NCBI GenBank assembly: GCA_944381935.1
Contig: CALWMN010000009.1
Span: 1 to 64,000 of the forward strand
Length of the DNA: 64,000 bases
Direction: 5' to 3'
DNA from: an uncultured Mediterraneibacter sp.
Lineage (GTDB): Bacteria; Bacillota; Clostridia; Lachnospirales; Lachnospiraceae
In this document: piece after piece, positions 7,024 through 15,183 of the stretch
Numbering within the stretch: the stretch's first letter is position 1
Layout: each line of letters opens with the position of its first letter
The notes under the pieces: generated by a model
What the model was told of the DNA's origin: nothing
Seen by the model: only the letters and a program-made list of their open reading frames with translations
Database searches by the model: none
Made by a program: the position numbers and the translations under genes

Positions 7024-9562
7024 TAACCGGAAGGTCTGTCTGCGTCTGGCGATGAGGACGATACGGGCAAATAGGACAAGGTCCGTTTTTTTATGCCTTT
7101 CTGTCATGCTTGTGTCTCTTTTGTATATGGCTGTTTTTTATACAGCAGATGCAGTGTATCATTCCTATCTCCTTCAGGATCAGCTGGAGTACGGCTCTGC
7201 CAGCCACATTGTCTTTGACTGGCTGACAGAGCATCAGGCAGACCGTATCAGCAGGCACGACAAAGTGAAAAGTACGGTGGAGCTTCACAGCATCGGGATT
7301 CTAAGCGATGAGCTGCTGGAATACAGGACGATCCGGATGGCTGCGGCTGACCAGGACTATGCAGAGAGTGTAAGTGCAGTCCCGCAGGAGGGGCATATGC
7401 CGGAAAAAGAAGGGGAGATCGCCCTGGATACCATGACACTGGATTCTTTGGGGATACCGCATCGCACAGGAACCGCGGTGAGGCTTGATTGGGGGGATAA
7501 TGAGGGGAACAGGCAGACGGAAGAATTTATCCTCTGCGGCTGGTGGGATTCTGAGAGTGTCCACACAGAATCCTGTGCATGGATCACACCCGCACATGCA
7601 GACAAACTGCGTGACAGATCCGGGGAAGAGGAGAGCATCACCTTGGGCGTTATGCTTTACCATCCGGAGGACCTGGAGGCACAGGCAGAGGAGATTGTGA
7701 AATCGCTGGGACTGGGAGACGTAACCTATACGACGAATCTGGCCTACAATTCCGCAAGGATCGATACTGCGGACCAGAGGGCGTCAGGTTATCTTTTTAC
7801 GGCAATTTTTGTTGTGGCAGGAGGATTCCTTCTCATCTATAATATTATGGCTGTCTCATTGGAAGAAAGAGTGTCCCTTCTCTCCTCCATGAAAGCGATG
7901 GGAATGACTCCTTTCCAGGCAGGGCTTTTCAGCAGCCTTTATGCCCTGCTTCTCTGTATCCCTTCCGTCCCTTCCGGCATGGCGGCAGGATTCGTCATAT
8001 TCTATCGTATTTCGGGGGACATCGTGGAGGGACTCACAGGAATAGCATTGGAGCAGGGGCTTGTCACGGCCTTTCCATTTCTGGCTGCATCGCTGTTTTC
8101 TGTGCTGACCGCCTGGGCAGGGTGCTTTTTCCCGACATGCCGGATGAACGGATGGATGCCGGCAAAGATCCGGGAATTTCTGAACCGGGAATACAAAGGG
8201 AGAAAGAAAAGGAAACGTGGTGATCTGACTGCCTGGGGTATGGCATGGCGTATGATGGCGGTTGGGAGAAGGAGCCTGATCGCGTCTGTCTGCTCTTTCC
8301 TTGCAGCCGCTCTTGTACTGGGAGGCTCATATATCCGGTATATCAGCTATGATTCGGAGTACTATGCAAGGGAGACATATGTAAGTGATTATTCCTTTCT
8401 CGACGCATCCTGCGCGGGAGATTACCAGAGATATAATGAGCGCGCCGGCAATCTGACAGAAGAGACGGCAGAGACCATCCGTTCATGCCCGGAGGTAGCA
8501 GAATATGGGGAGTTCCTCACGCATGAGGTGGATCTGACGGCAGATGATGCGCTGCGCGGGACAGTGGTGGATTTCTACAATGAGACAGACGGGTATTACG
8601 GCAATGTAACGCGCAAAGAATCCATGTCCGGGCAGCCCGGTTGGATTGCAGGGCTCGAAAAGCTGGAGGCGACCGGGCAGTACAGAAGTGTCCTCATAGG
8701 GGCGGATGGCCTGGTGATGGATTATGTGCTGTTCTATGAACCATTGGACGGAACTTTTGACGCAGAGAAATTTGCCAGTGGAAAATACGTGCTGTCTGTG
8801 GGCGCCGCCTCTGCGGAGGGGATATCCTCTGCCCCGGCGGGTTCTTCCGTCGTAATCGGAGGGCGGACCTTTACTGTGATGGCGGCAGTTGAGGACTGGG
8901 GACTGGTCCCGGCAGGGCGCAACAGCCGGGCGTCCGAGTTCAGCCTGAACTATGTACTGCCGTCCCATGCACTAAGGGAGCTGTATCCCGGTCTTAATAT
9001 CCGGCAGATTATGGTCAATGTAAAAGACGGGGAAGCCCGACAGTTTGAACAAAGGATTTCTGCATTAGACAGGCACAAGGGGATTGTGACCGAGAGAAAA
9101 ACAGACAGGATCAGAGAGTTCCAGCAGTCTGCAGCCTCGTCTGTGGCTGTGGAAATGTTCACAGGTATTTTGCTCCTTTTCATCAGTATTCTGGGATTCT
9201 TGAATGTGATGATGACAAAGATACTGTCAAGAAGGAAAGAATTTGCTCTGTATCAGAGCCTTGGCATGGAGAAAAGGCAGATCCGCAAGGTAGTTTTCTT
9301 TGAGGGAGTTATTCACGGTGCCATCTGTGCAGCTGTGCTGCCTTTTGCCGGCGCTGCCCTGTGGTACGGCATGGCGTCCTATTATGACAGCCCGTTTGCA
9401 TATATCAGCAATAACGACTGGGCAGTCATATATCAGTATTCCCCGCTTCCTCTTTTTATCACGGCATGTATCATCTTCATGGTCTCCGTGACAGTGCCGC
9501 AATTGTGCCTCAGGCACACAGAAAGGGAAAGTGTTGTGGAAAGGATGAGATACCGGGAATAA
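7004..9562 (+). CDS. FtsX-type ABC permease, first pair
   Basis: 852 residues with two FtsX-like units. One membrane helix lies near residues 26-48, followed by an extracellular stretch of about 200 residues. A three-helix bundle (about 260-375) contains SLEERVSLLSSMKAMGMTPFQ. A further helix near 435 is followed by a second large extracellular region (about 455-695). The closing three-helix bundle begins FTGILLLFISILGFLNVMMTKILSRRKEFALYQSLGMEKRQIRKV in outline. This is the topology of peptide-resistance permeases of the SalY/DUF214 group. GGGAGG before the ATG at 7004 fixes the start, inside the ATPase gene. It differs clearly in the outside domains from the second permease, so the two probably handle different ligands. 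Confidence 0.87.
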   Translation: MSVLANNNRKVCLRLAMRTIRANRTRSVFLCLSVMLVSLLYMAVFYTADAVYHSYLLQDQLEYGSASHIVFDWLTEHQADRISRHDKVKSTVELHSIGILSDELLEYRTIRMAAADQDYAESVSAVPQEGHMPEKEGEIALDTMTLDSLGIPHRTGTAVRLDWGDNEGNRQTEEFILCGWWDSESVHTESCAWITPAHADKLRDRSGEEESITLGVMLYHPEDLEAQAEEIVKSLGLGDVTYTTNLAYNSARIDTADQRASGYLFTAIFVVAGGFLLIYNIMAVSLEERVSLLSSMKAMGMTPFQAGLFSSLYALLLCIPSVPSGMAAGFVIFYRISGDIVEGLTGIALEQGLVTAFPFLAASLFSVLTAWAGCFFPTCRMNGWMPAKIREFLNREYKGRKKRKRGDLTAWGMAWRMMAVGRRSLIASVCSFLAAALVLGGSYIRYISYDSEYYARETYVSDYSFLDASCAGDYQRYNERAGNLTEETAETIRSCPEVAEYGEFLTHEVDLTADDALRGTVVDFYNETDGYYGNVTRKESMSGQPGWIAGLEKLEATGQYRSVLIGADGLVMDYVLFYEPLDGTFDAEKFASGKYVLSVGAASAEGISSAPAGSSVVIGGRTFTVMAAVEDWGLVPAGRNSRASEFSLNYVLPSHALRELYPGLNIRQIMVNVKDGEARQFEQRISALDRHKGIVTERKTDRIREFQQSAASSVAVEMFTGILLLFISILGFLNVMMTKILSRRKEFALYQSLGMEKRQIRKVVFFEGVIHGAICAAVLPFAGAALWYGMASYYDSPFAYISNNDWAVIYQYSPLPLFITACIIFMVSVTVPQLCLRHTERESVVERMRYRE

Positions 9563-9563
9563 A

Positions 9564-9602
9564 GTTACAAGACTGTACCATTCGTGTACCTTGATTTTGA
9601 CA
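9564..9602 (+). promoter_or_regulatory. Possible regulator site between the two ABC pairs
   Basis: In the 124-bp gap before the second ATPase, GTTACA-AGAC-TGTACC (9564-9579) is an imperfect palindrome around TACA-N4-TGTA. It is followed at once by TTGATTTTGACA, which offers a -35-like hexamer, but no good -10 is visible at the right distance. It may be a response-regulator box for a second promoter inside the cluster. Confidence 0.3.
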
Positions 9603-9686
9603 TCTCCCTGCTACGATAGAGTTACAGATAACCGGATGTTCTTCTACGATCCAGGATATTATGCAAGACAGGCAGGAGGAAAGAAG

Positions 9687-10358
9687 ATGGATGCAGTTTT
9701 AAAGGCAAAAGGACTGAAAAAGTATTACGGAAAGGGAGAAGCCCTTGTAAAAGCGCTGGACGGTGTCGACCTGGAGATCGAGAGAGGCAGGTTTACCGCG
9801 GTCATAGGAACGTCCGGTTCAGGCAAATCCACTCTTTTAAATATGCTGGGAGGACTGGATATGCCCACGGAAGGAAGTATCCGCATTGGACATACGGAGC
9901 TTTCAAGCCTGAGCAGCGAAGAGGCGACTGTCTTTCGGAGAAAGCAGATCGGCTTTATCTTTCAGAACTATAACCTGGTTCCGGTGCTGAGCGTATGGGA
10001 GAATATCATTCTTCCGATCTCCCTGGACGGGCGCAGGCCGGACCGGAAATTTATTATAGAGATCGTAAACCTGCTGGGACTGGGGAAAAAGCTGGACAGC
10101 CTGCCGAATAACCTGTCAGGCGGACAGCAGCAGAGAGTGGCGATCGCAAGGGCGTTGGCAAGCAAACCCTCCATTATTCTCGCCGATGAACCCACTGGCA
10201 ACCTTGATACGCGGACAAGCGGCGATGTGATCGGGCTTCTGAAGATGACCGGCAGGGAATTTCATCAGACGATCGTGATGATCACCCATAACCCCGAGAT
10301 TGCCCGGATGGCGGACCGTGTCGTTCAGATTGAAGACGGCCGCATCGTGACGCAGTAA
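9687..10358 (+). CDS. ABC transporter ATPase, second pair (MacB/LolD-like)
   Basis: A 223-residue ATPase closely matching the first one in length and motifs: [17 protein letters not shown] at the N-terminus, Walker A GTSGSGKS, signature [15 protein letters not shown], Walker [18 protein letters not shown] and [20 protein letters not shown] at 9674-9679 sets the start at ATG 9687; the ORF opening at 9591 has no ribosome binding site. A 124-bp gap separates it from the first permease, so it may have its own promoter. The similarity to the first ATPase suggests an ABC-pair duplication within the locus. It energises the permease that starts 14 bases downstream of its stop. Confidence 0.91.
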   Translation: MDAVLKAKGLKKYYGKGEALVKALDGVDLEIERGRFTAVIGTSGSGKSTLLNMLGGLDMPTEGSIRIGHTELSSLSSEEATVFRRKQIGFIFQNYNLVPVLSVWENIILPISLDGRRPDRKFIIEIVNLLGLGKKLDSLPNNLSGGQQQRVAIARALASKPSIILADEPTGNLDTRTSGDVIGLLKMTGREFHQTIVMITHNPEIARMADRVVQIEDGRIVTQ

Positions 10359-10372
10359 GGGGGTGCCATGCA

Positions 10373-12925
10373 GTGAAAGGAGTATTCAAACCGATCAAAA
10401 CACTGAACGATCGTCTGTTCAAGCAAAATAGAGGGCGCAATGCGGTCGCTGTCCTGGCAATCCTGATGACGACGCTTATGTTTACCACACTTTTTACTCT
10501 GGCGCAGAGTATGAGCAGGAACATCGTGGAGATGACATTCCGCCAGACCGGATATGATGCACAGGCTTCCTTTAAGAGCATTACAGACGAAGAGGTCAGT
10601 CTGATTGCGGCTCATCCAGATGTGGAGGAGGTAGGGGAAAGCATTGTGCTTGGCATTGCCGAGAACAAAGAGCTGACAGGACACCAGACCGAGATACGAT
10701 GGGCTGATGAAAGCTACGCTTCCCACTCTTTCGCAAAACCAGAGACGGGAAGCATGCCGGAGAAGGAAAATGAACTGGCAGCGGATACGACAGTACTGGA
10801 TTATCTGGGAATCCCGCATGAGATTGGCAGGCAGGTGGCAATTGAATGGCGCCCCGATCTTTTGTCTGATGAGATGATAACGAGTACCTTTACGCTCTGT
10901 GGTTTCTGGGAGGGGAATGAGTCCTCATACGCCAGTAAGATATGGGTTTCCAGGGCGTTTGCTGACAAGATGACTGCAGGGCAGGATGGCCCTGCTTCAG
11001 AAGAGCAGATCCTCGGTACACACATGGCTCAGGTCAGCCTTTTTCATGACAGTAATATAGAAGAAACAATGGACAATATTCTGGCAGATGCAGATATCAC
11101 GGATTTGGAGTATGGGGTGAATCTTGCCTATTCACCAGAGATGAACGCATCCGCATTTGCGGAGAGTGTGCCGATGTATCTGGGTATGATCCTTGTCTTT
11201 GTGGCAGGATATCTGATTATTTTTAACATTTTCCAGATCAGTGTTACCACGGATGTGCAGTTCTACGGGAAACTTAAGACACTGGGGATGACCGGGAAGC
11301 AGCTTCGGAAACTGGTTTACGCTCAGGCAAATCGTCTCTGTCTGATCGGCATACCTGCCGGACTGCTCCTCGGGTGGGGGCTGGGGGTCCTTCTGGTTCC
11401 CGTACTTATGGGTATGATGGAAGGCGAGGCTTCTATATCTGCCAATCCCGTCATCTTTATTGGATCTGCTATTTTTGCGTGGGTCACGGTGCTGATCTCG
11501 TGCCTTCGTCCCGCGGCTTTGGCAGGCAGGGTATCGCCTGTTGAAGCGCTCAGGGTAAGTGATGTGCCAGACAGGAGCAGAAAGAAGAACAGGAAAAGGG
11601 GAAATGCCTCTCTGGCGCAGATGGCGTGGGGCAATCTTTGGAGAAACCAAAAGCGCACGGTATTAGTCATCTGCTCACTTTCCCTGGGACTTGTTTTGCT
11701 GTGCAGCTTTTATGCAAAGAACGCGGCTTTTGATATGGAAAAGTATTTGAGTGAGCTGACGATCGCGGATTTTGAACTCTCGGATATTTCCAGTGAAGAC
11801 TATGGGGGAGGATATGATCCTCAGGGAACGACTCTTACGGCTTCCCTTGTAAAGGAACTGGAAAGCGCAAAAGGGATAGAAGGGTCAGGGCATCTATACT
11901 CCCATCAGTTATCCTGGCAGATGGATGATAAGACGGCCGGCAACCTTGCTGCATTCTATGATGCGGACAGGCTGAAAGACTGGGAAACTTATGATCCTCA
12001 GGGGGCAGATGGGGCGCGTATATCCATACAGGAGAAAAAAGCGACAGCCGTACTTTTTGGTGCCGATGGTATACCGCTGGACGCCATCACGCAGGACCAT
12101 TCGATACTGGCAGGAGCTTTTGACGCAAAGGCTTTTGCATCGGGAGAATACTGCCTTGCCATAAGTCCTGATGTGTCGGCGGGAAAAGGAACTGTGCTCC
12201 CCGTCCCTTCGGTCGGAACAACTGTGGAAATGGACGGGAGACGTTATGAGGTGATGGCGGTGGCCAGATCCAGCGGCTCGGTTACCGGAGGAGCGATGGA
12301 AGGCGGTAGGAGTGAAGGCATAACGATCGAATTTGTCATACCGTCGGATACGTTCAAGGAACAGTATCCGGAAAACACACTCCGAAAATTATTCCTTAAC
12401 GTGAGGGACAGCCAGGTCAACAGTGTGCAGGAGATGCTGGATGAATATGCGTCTTCTGTAGACCAGAGCCTTCCGGTTACCTCAAGAAAGACCATGACGG
12501 AACAGTATGAGGCGGAGACAAGATCGTCGGCGGTTATGGGGAGTGCCGTCAGTGTCATCATTGCAATGGTAGGCTTGCTCAACTTTGCAAACTCCATGAT
12601 CACAGCGATTGTCTCGAGAAAGAGGGAATTTGCCGTGATACAAAGCGTCGGGATGACGAAAAAACAGCTTTGCAGGATGCTGGCGTATGAAGGAAGCTAT
12701 TACGCAGGCATCACGCTTGCGGCGTCCTTCCTTTTTGGCAGCTTGGCAGTCGGTATCGGCGTAAGGGCCATGACAGCGGCGGATCCGTTTTCTACCTTCC
12801 ATTTCACCTTGCTCCCATTGGGGATCTGTACCCCGGCCCTCATCATTCTGGCTGTGCTTATTCCGTATTTATGCTTCCGAAATCTGGATAAACACAGTAT
12901 AGTGGAGAGACTGAGAATGGAATAA
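10373..12925 (+). CDS. FtsX-type ABC permease, second pair
   Basis: 850 residues, same architecture as the first permease: one N-terminal helix (about 25-48), outside region, three-helix bundle with FYGKLKTLGMTGKQLRKL, a central helix near 430, a second outside region, and a C-terminal bundle containing SRKREFAVIQSVGMTKKQL. Both FtsX motifs are present. The start is GTG 10373 after AAGGGGGTG (10357-10365); the ATG at 10367 runs straight into a stop. It ends the operon, 18 bases before a strong hairpin. The extracellular regions share little obvious sequence with the first permease, although both keep a similar segment near the domain end (DGIPLDAI against DGLVMDYV). Likely role: the second transporter of a peptide or envelope-stress response. 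Confidence 0.87.
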   Translation: MKGVFKPIKTLNDRLFKQNRGRNAVAVLAILMTTLMFTTLFTLAQSMSRNIVEMTFRQTGYDAQASFKSITDEEVSLIAAHPDVEEVGESIVLGIAENKELTGHQTEIRWADESYASHSFAKPETGSMPEKENELAADTTVLDYLGIPHEIGRQVAIEWRPDLLSDEMITSTFTLCGFWEGNESSYASKIWVSRAFADKMTAGQDGPASEEQILGTHMAQVSLFHDSNIEETMDNILADADITDLEYGVNLAYSPEMNASAFAESVPMYLGMILVFVAGYLIIFNIFQISVTTDVQFYGKLKTLGMTGKQLRKLVYAQANRLCLIGIPAGLLLGWGLGVLLVPVLMGMMEGEASISANPVIFIGSAIFAWVTVLISCLRPAALAGRVSPVEALRVSDVPDRSRKKNRKRGNASLAQMAWGNLWRNQKRTVLVICSLSLGLVLLCSFYAKNAAFDMEKYLSELTIADFELSDISSEDYGGGYDPQGTTLTASLVKELESAKGIEGSGHLYSHQLSWQMDDKTAGNLAAFYDADRLKDWETYDPQGADGARISIQEKKATAVLFGADGIPLDAITQDHSILAGAFDAKAFASGEYCLAISPDVSAGKGTVLPVPSVGTTVEMDGRRYEVMAVARSSGSVTGGAMEGGRSEGITIEFVIPSDTFKEQYPENTLRKLFLNVRDSQVNSVQEMLDEYASSVDQSLPVTSRKTMTEQYEAETRSSAVMGSAVSVIIAMVGLLNFANSMITAIVSRKREFAVIQSVGMTKKQLCRMLAYEGSYYAGITLAASFLFGSLAVGIGVRAMTAADPFSTFHFTLLPLGICTPALIILAVLIPYLCFRNLDKHSIVERLRME

Positions 12926-12942
12926 AAAATGAATTACAAGAA

Positions 12943-12976
12943 ACGGCAGGCATGCGGTATCCCACAAGCCTGCCGT
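12943..12976. terminator. Convergent terminator between the ABC operon and the surface-protein gene
   Basis: Perfect 9-bp stem ACGGCAGGC (12943-12951) / GCCTGCCGT (12968-12976). A T-rich tail (ATTTAATG) follows on the + strand and an A-rich flank precedes it, giving a T run for the - strand. It lies between two convergent genes and could stop both. Confidence 0.7.
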
Positions 12977-13012
12977 ATTTAATGTTGTCCTGATTTTATA
13001 CGATGTCTTTTA

Positions 13013-14560
13013 TTATGCGGAAACTTTCCTTCTGATCAGATATGCACAGACGCATCCCGATGCAGCCAGAGTGAGGAGAAGCACTACAGTGTTCATTCCA
13101 TCATCGCCTGTCTTTGGAATAAGAGAGGCGCTCTTCTCTGCTGTCACAAGCTCAGAATCTCTGACGATTGTAACATCTTTTGCAATCTGGTCGAACAGGG
13201 AGGTAAGATAAGCGGCGAGTGCTTCGTCATCGCCTTCCTGCAGCAGACGGTCAATTTCTGCCATGATAGCGTCCAGGTCGATCGGACCTTCTCCTGTTGC
13301 CAGGATAGCTCCTACCTGAACAGCACCGGCGTCCGGATCATTCTCAAGTGTCCTCATCAGCTCACGGATGTTCACTCCTTCAGGAGTAACGATCGTGCTG
13401 TCTGCGATTGTGATCTTTCCGTCACGTCCGCTGACAAGCATTGAAGCGAAATTGCCTGTGGAATGTACATTGGAATTTACGATCTCAATACCGGCTTTTC
13501 CGAACATATCGGGATTATAAAGGGATGCTGCGGAATATAAGCCGACGCCTTTCTGTACGATCCAGTTCTCCCGGCTGCCTTCTAAGGAGATCCTGCCGTC
13601 TGCCACTGCAGTCACATTAGAATCCTTAATCGTGATCTTTCCGTTATACGCATAGATTGCATATGGGTCAACAGAATAATCGCCGGTTACTTTTGTGGTT
13701 GCAGTTACATCTGCGCCGTTTATGATGTTTACGTCACCATTATAGGTAGCTATAGCGGAGTACCCGCCCTCTGACTCGACATTGATCGATACCTTTGCGC
13801 CATCAATTGTGAGAGAACCGTTATTTACATATATGCCGTCGCCATAGCCGGTGCAGGTAATCGTAAGGCTACCGTCACCATTGATTGTCAGATTGCCATC
13901 ATAGACATAAATACCGTGACCGTTGTTTGTCTTAATGTTATTGCTTCCCACAAGGGTGATTACCATGGAACCGTGTGCAATCTCAAGACCTGTCCATGCC
14001 CAGCTGTCATTCGTCAGCTCAATGTTAACGTCTTTAAGAGTCAGAGTTCCGTCTGTATACTTATAGGAACCTTTGCCCTCACCGAGAGATACATAGTCGT
14101 CTGACTTGTCCAGGACAGCATAAGAATTTTCATCTTTACCGTCAGTTGCGATGATGACAGAAGTTTCCGGTTCGACCGGTTCCGTGTTGGTGGGCGCCGC
14201 TTTAGCGCTGGCCGAAGTCGCAGCAGGATCGGTCTGAGCAGCAGTCTCCGGGGTATCAGGCTCTTCCTCATTAGACGGAGCGGGCGTCACTGCAGGCTCC
14301 TGTGCAGGTTCTTCATTCGTAGTACCCGGAACAGTTGAAGCATCTGGAGCAGTCGAAGCAGCCGGAGTGGTCGAAGCAGCCGGAGTGGTTGTACTACCCG
14401 GGCTAGTTGAAGTATTCGGATCAATCGGGGCACTCTGAGTAGCTGGCTCAGTCGGACTACTATTCGGATCATCCTCAGCAAATGCTGTCATTCCGCTCAT
14501 TAACGATATTGTCATGGCAAGAGCAAGAAGGACAGCAAGTTTCTTTTTCCTTTTTCCCAT
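13013..14560 (-). CDS. Secreted beta-helix-like surface protein with cell-wall sorting signal
   Basis: 515 residues. The signal peptide is residues 1-28 (MGKRKKK, hydrophobic core, cleavage after AFA). A Thr/Pro/Ala/Glu-rich spacer (about 30-145) includes two exact 18-bp DNA repeats. Residues about 150-400 hold successive turns of the type GNLTINGDGSLTI and GSLTIDGAKVSI, as in beta-helix or so-called carbohydrate-binding (DUF4353-like) surface proteins. The C-terminus has IPKTG (481-485), a hydrophobic helix and RRK, a variant LPXTG signal for sortase anchoring. GGAGG on the minus strand fixes the start at 14560, not 14689. Function, for example adhesion or glycan binding, cannot be decided. 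No sortase gene is in the window. Confidence 0.78.
   Translation of the reverse strand: MGKRKKKLAVLLALAMTISLMSGMTAFAEDDPNSSPTEPATQSAPIDPNTSTSPGSTTTPAASTTPAASTAPDASTVPGTTNEEPAQEPAVTPAPSNEEEPDTPETAAQTDPAATSASAKAAPTNTEPVEPETSVIIATDGKDENSYAVLDKSDDYVSLGEGKGSYKYTDGTLTLKDVNIELTNDSWAWTGLEIAHGSMVITLVGSNNIKTNNGHGIYVYDGNLTINGDGSLTITCTGYGDGIYVNNGSLTIDGAKVSINVESEGGYSAIATYNGDVNIINGADVTATTKVTGDYSVDPYAIYAYNGKITIKDSNVTAVADGRISLEGSRENWIVQKGVGLYSAASLYNPDMFGKAGIEIVNSNVHSTGNFASMLVSGRDGKITIADSTIVTPEGVNIRELMRTLENDPDAGAVQVGAILATGEGPIDLDAIMAEIDRLLQEGDDEALAAYLTSLFDQIAKDVTIVRDSELVTAEKSASLIPKTGDDGMNTVVLLLTLAASGCVCAYLIRRKVSA
14352..14387 (-). repeat. Two exact 18-bp tandem repeats in the surface-protein spacer
   Basis: GTCGAAGCAGCCGGAGTG occurs at 14352-14369 and again at 14370-14387. 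It encodes a repeated Thr-Pro-Ala-Ala-Ser-Thr step of the wall-spanning spacer. Copy number could vary between strains and change the reach of the surface domain. Confidence 0.8.
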
Positions 14561-14602
14561 GTTAGTGTACCTCCATTTCTTAGGATAATTCAGGACATCT
14601 CT

Positions 14603-14631
14603 ATTATACTCCTGATAATATGGAAGAACAA
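14603..14631 (-). promoter_or_regulatory. Promoter of the surface-protein gene
   Basis: On the minus strand TTGTTC (plus 14626-14631), a 17-nt spacer and TATAAT (plus 14603-14608) form a good sigma-A promoter about 40 bases upstream of the ATG at 14560. The region upstream (14650-14712) is A-tract DNA. Confidence 0.7.
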
Positions 14632-14640
14632 TTTTTATTC

Positions 14641-14712
14641 CAAAATTTAACATGAAAAAATTCACAAAAAAATCACAGAAAAAACACAAAATAATTGTGA
14701 AAAAATATGGTA
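14641..14712. other. Phased A-tract (probably curved) DNA
   Basis: A runs of 6-7 bases fall near 14655-14660, 14666-14672, 14679-14684 and 14700-14705, spaced at roughly 11-12 bases or a multiple. A tracts in phase with the helix bend DNA. The stretch sits between the minus-strand surface-protein promoter and the plus-strand promoter at 14789. No ORF is present. Confidence 0.5.
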
Positions 14713-14788
14713 TCAGTAAAATTTATGGGAATCATACAAAATTTACAAATTAAATTTCAGATAAAATAGTATTTTTTTCATACAGTAC

Positions 14789-14817
14789 TTGCGGCATGAT
14801 ATACCATGTGCTATTAT
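14789..14817 (+). promoter_or_regulatory. Promoter of the 14.8-15.1 kb transcript
   Basis: TTGCGG (14789-14794), a 17-nt spacer and TATTAT (14812-14817) give a plausible sigma-A promoter. Transcription would start near 14824, with no real gene until 15184. Confidence 0.55.
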
Positions 14818-14823
14818 AGGGGA

Positions 14824-15124
14824 AGCAAAAGTAAGGGAGGTGGCTTGATGTCGGCTATTCGCTAACATAAGGACAATAGTTTTGCTCATCTTAAGTATAT
14901 ATGATGGGTTTTTTGTTGTACCTGTTTGCGGATAGGATCATCAGGCTGGCTTTTTTGGGCGGCTCGTTTCGTGTCACCCGAATGAGATGGAAAGTACAGC
15001 CGGCATATGCCGGCTTGTTTTATGGTACAGGAAACTCCTGCCTTACAGAGAGCCGGATCACAGATATCCATGACAGCGGGACAGGTATGCGGATAACCCA
15101 GAGCGACGGGTTATCCCTTTTTAT
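14824..15124 (+). ncRNA. Candidate untranslated leader or small RNA ahead of the RNHCP genes
   Basis: About 300 nt between a good promoter (14789-14817) and a strong terminator (15091-15124), just before the RNHCP gene at 15184. Inside are GCAAAA (about 14825) and TTTTGC (about 14880), which could pair around a GGGAGGTGG ribosome binding site and a five-codon ORF (ATG at 14848, peptide MSAIR). It also holds an 18-base perfect palindrome (14998-15015), a CAGGA/TCCTG hairpin (15029-15041) and an AGCCGG at about 15051 that could compete for the palindrome arm. This fits an attenuated leader or a stand-alone sRNA. No known riboswitch class is recognised. An 89-codon ORF (14901-15170) reads through all the hairpins and the terminator and lacks a ribosome binding site. 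Confidence 0.4.
14998..15019 (+). terminator. Palindromic hairpin followed by TGTTTT
   Basis: AGCCGGCATATGCCGGCT (14998-15015) is a perfect 18-base palindrome followed by TGTTTT. It may be a first terminator in the leader, or a regulatory hairpin. Confidence 0.5.
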
Positions 15125-15127
15125 TTT
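15091..15127 (+). terminator. Strong intrinsic terminator before the RNHCP genes
   Basis: GGATAACCC (15091-15099) and GGGTTATCC (15108-15116) form a 9-bp perfect stem with an 8-nt loop, followed by CTTTTTATTTT. It ends the upstream transcript and lies only about 60 bases before the first RNHCP start. Confidence 0.85.
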
Positions 15128-15183
15128 GCGGGGCATTTCCTGCAGGGAAAATATATGTCGGACATTATAGGAGAAATACGATT

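Noticed and set aside
14901-15170. 89-codon ORF in the 14.8-15.1 kb stretch, with a hydrophobic N-terminus
   Set aside because: No ribosome binding site; it reads through two hairpins and a strong terminator and ends in low-complexity sequence.
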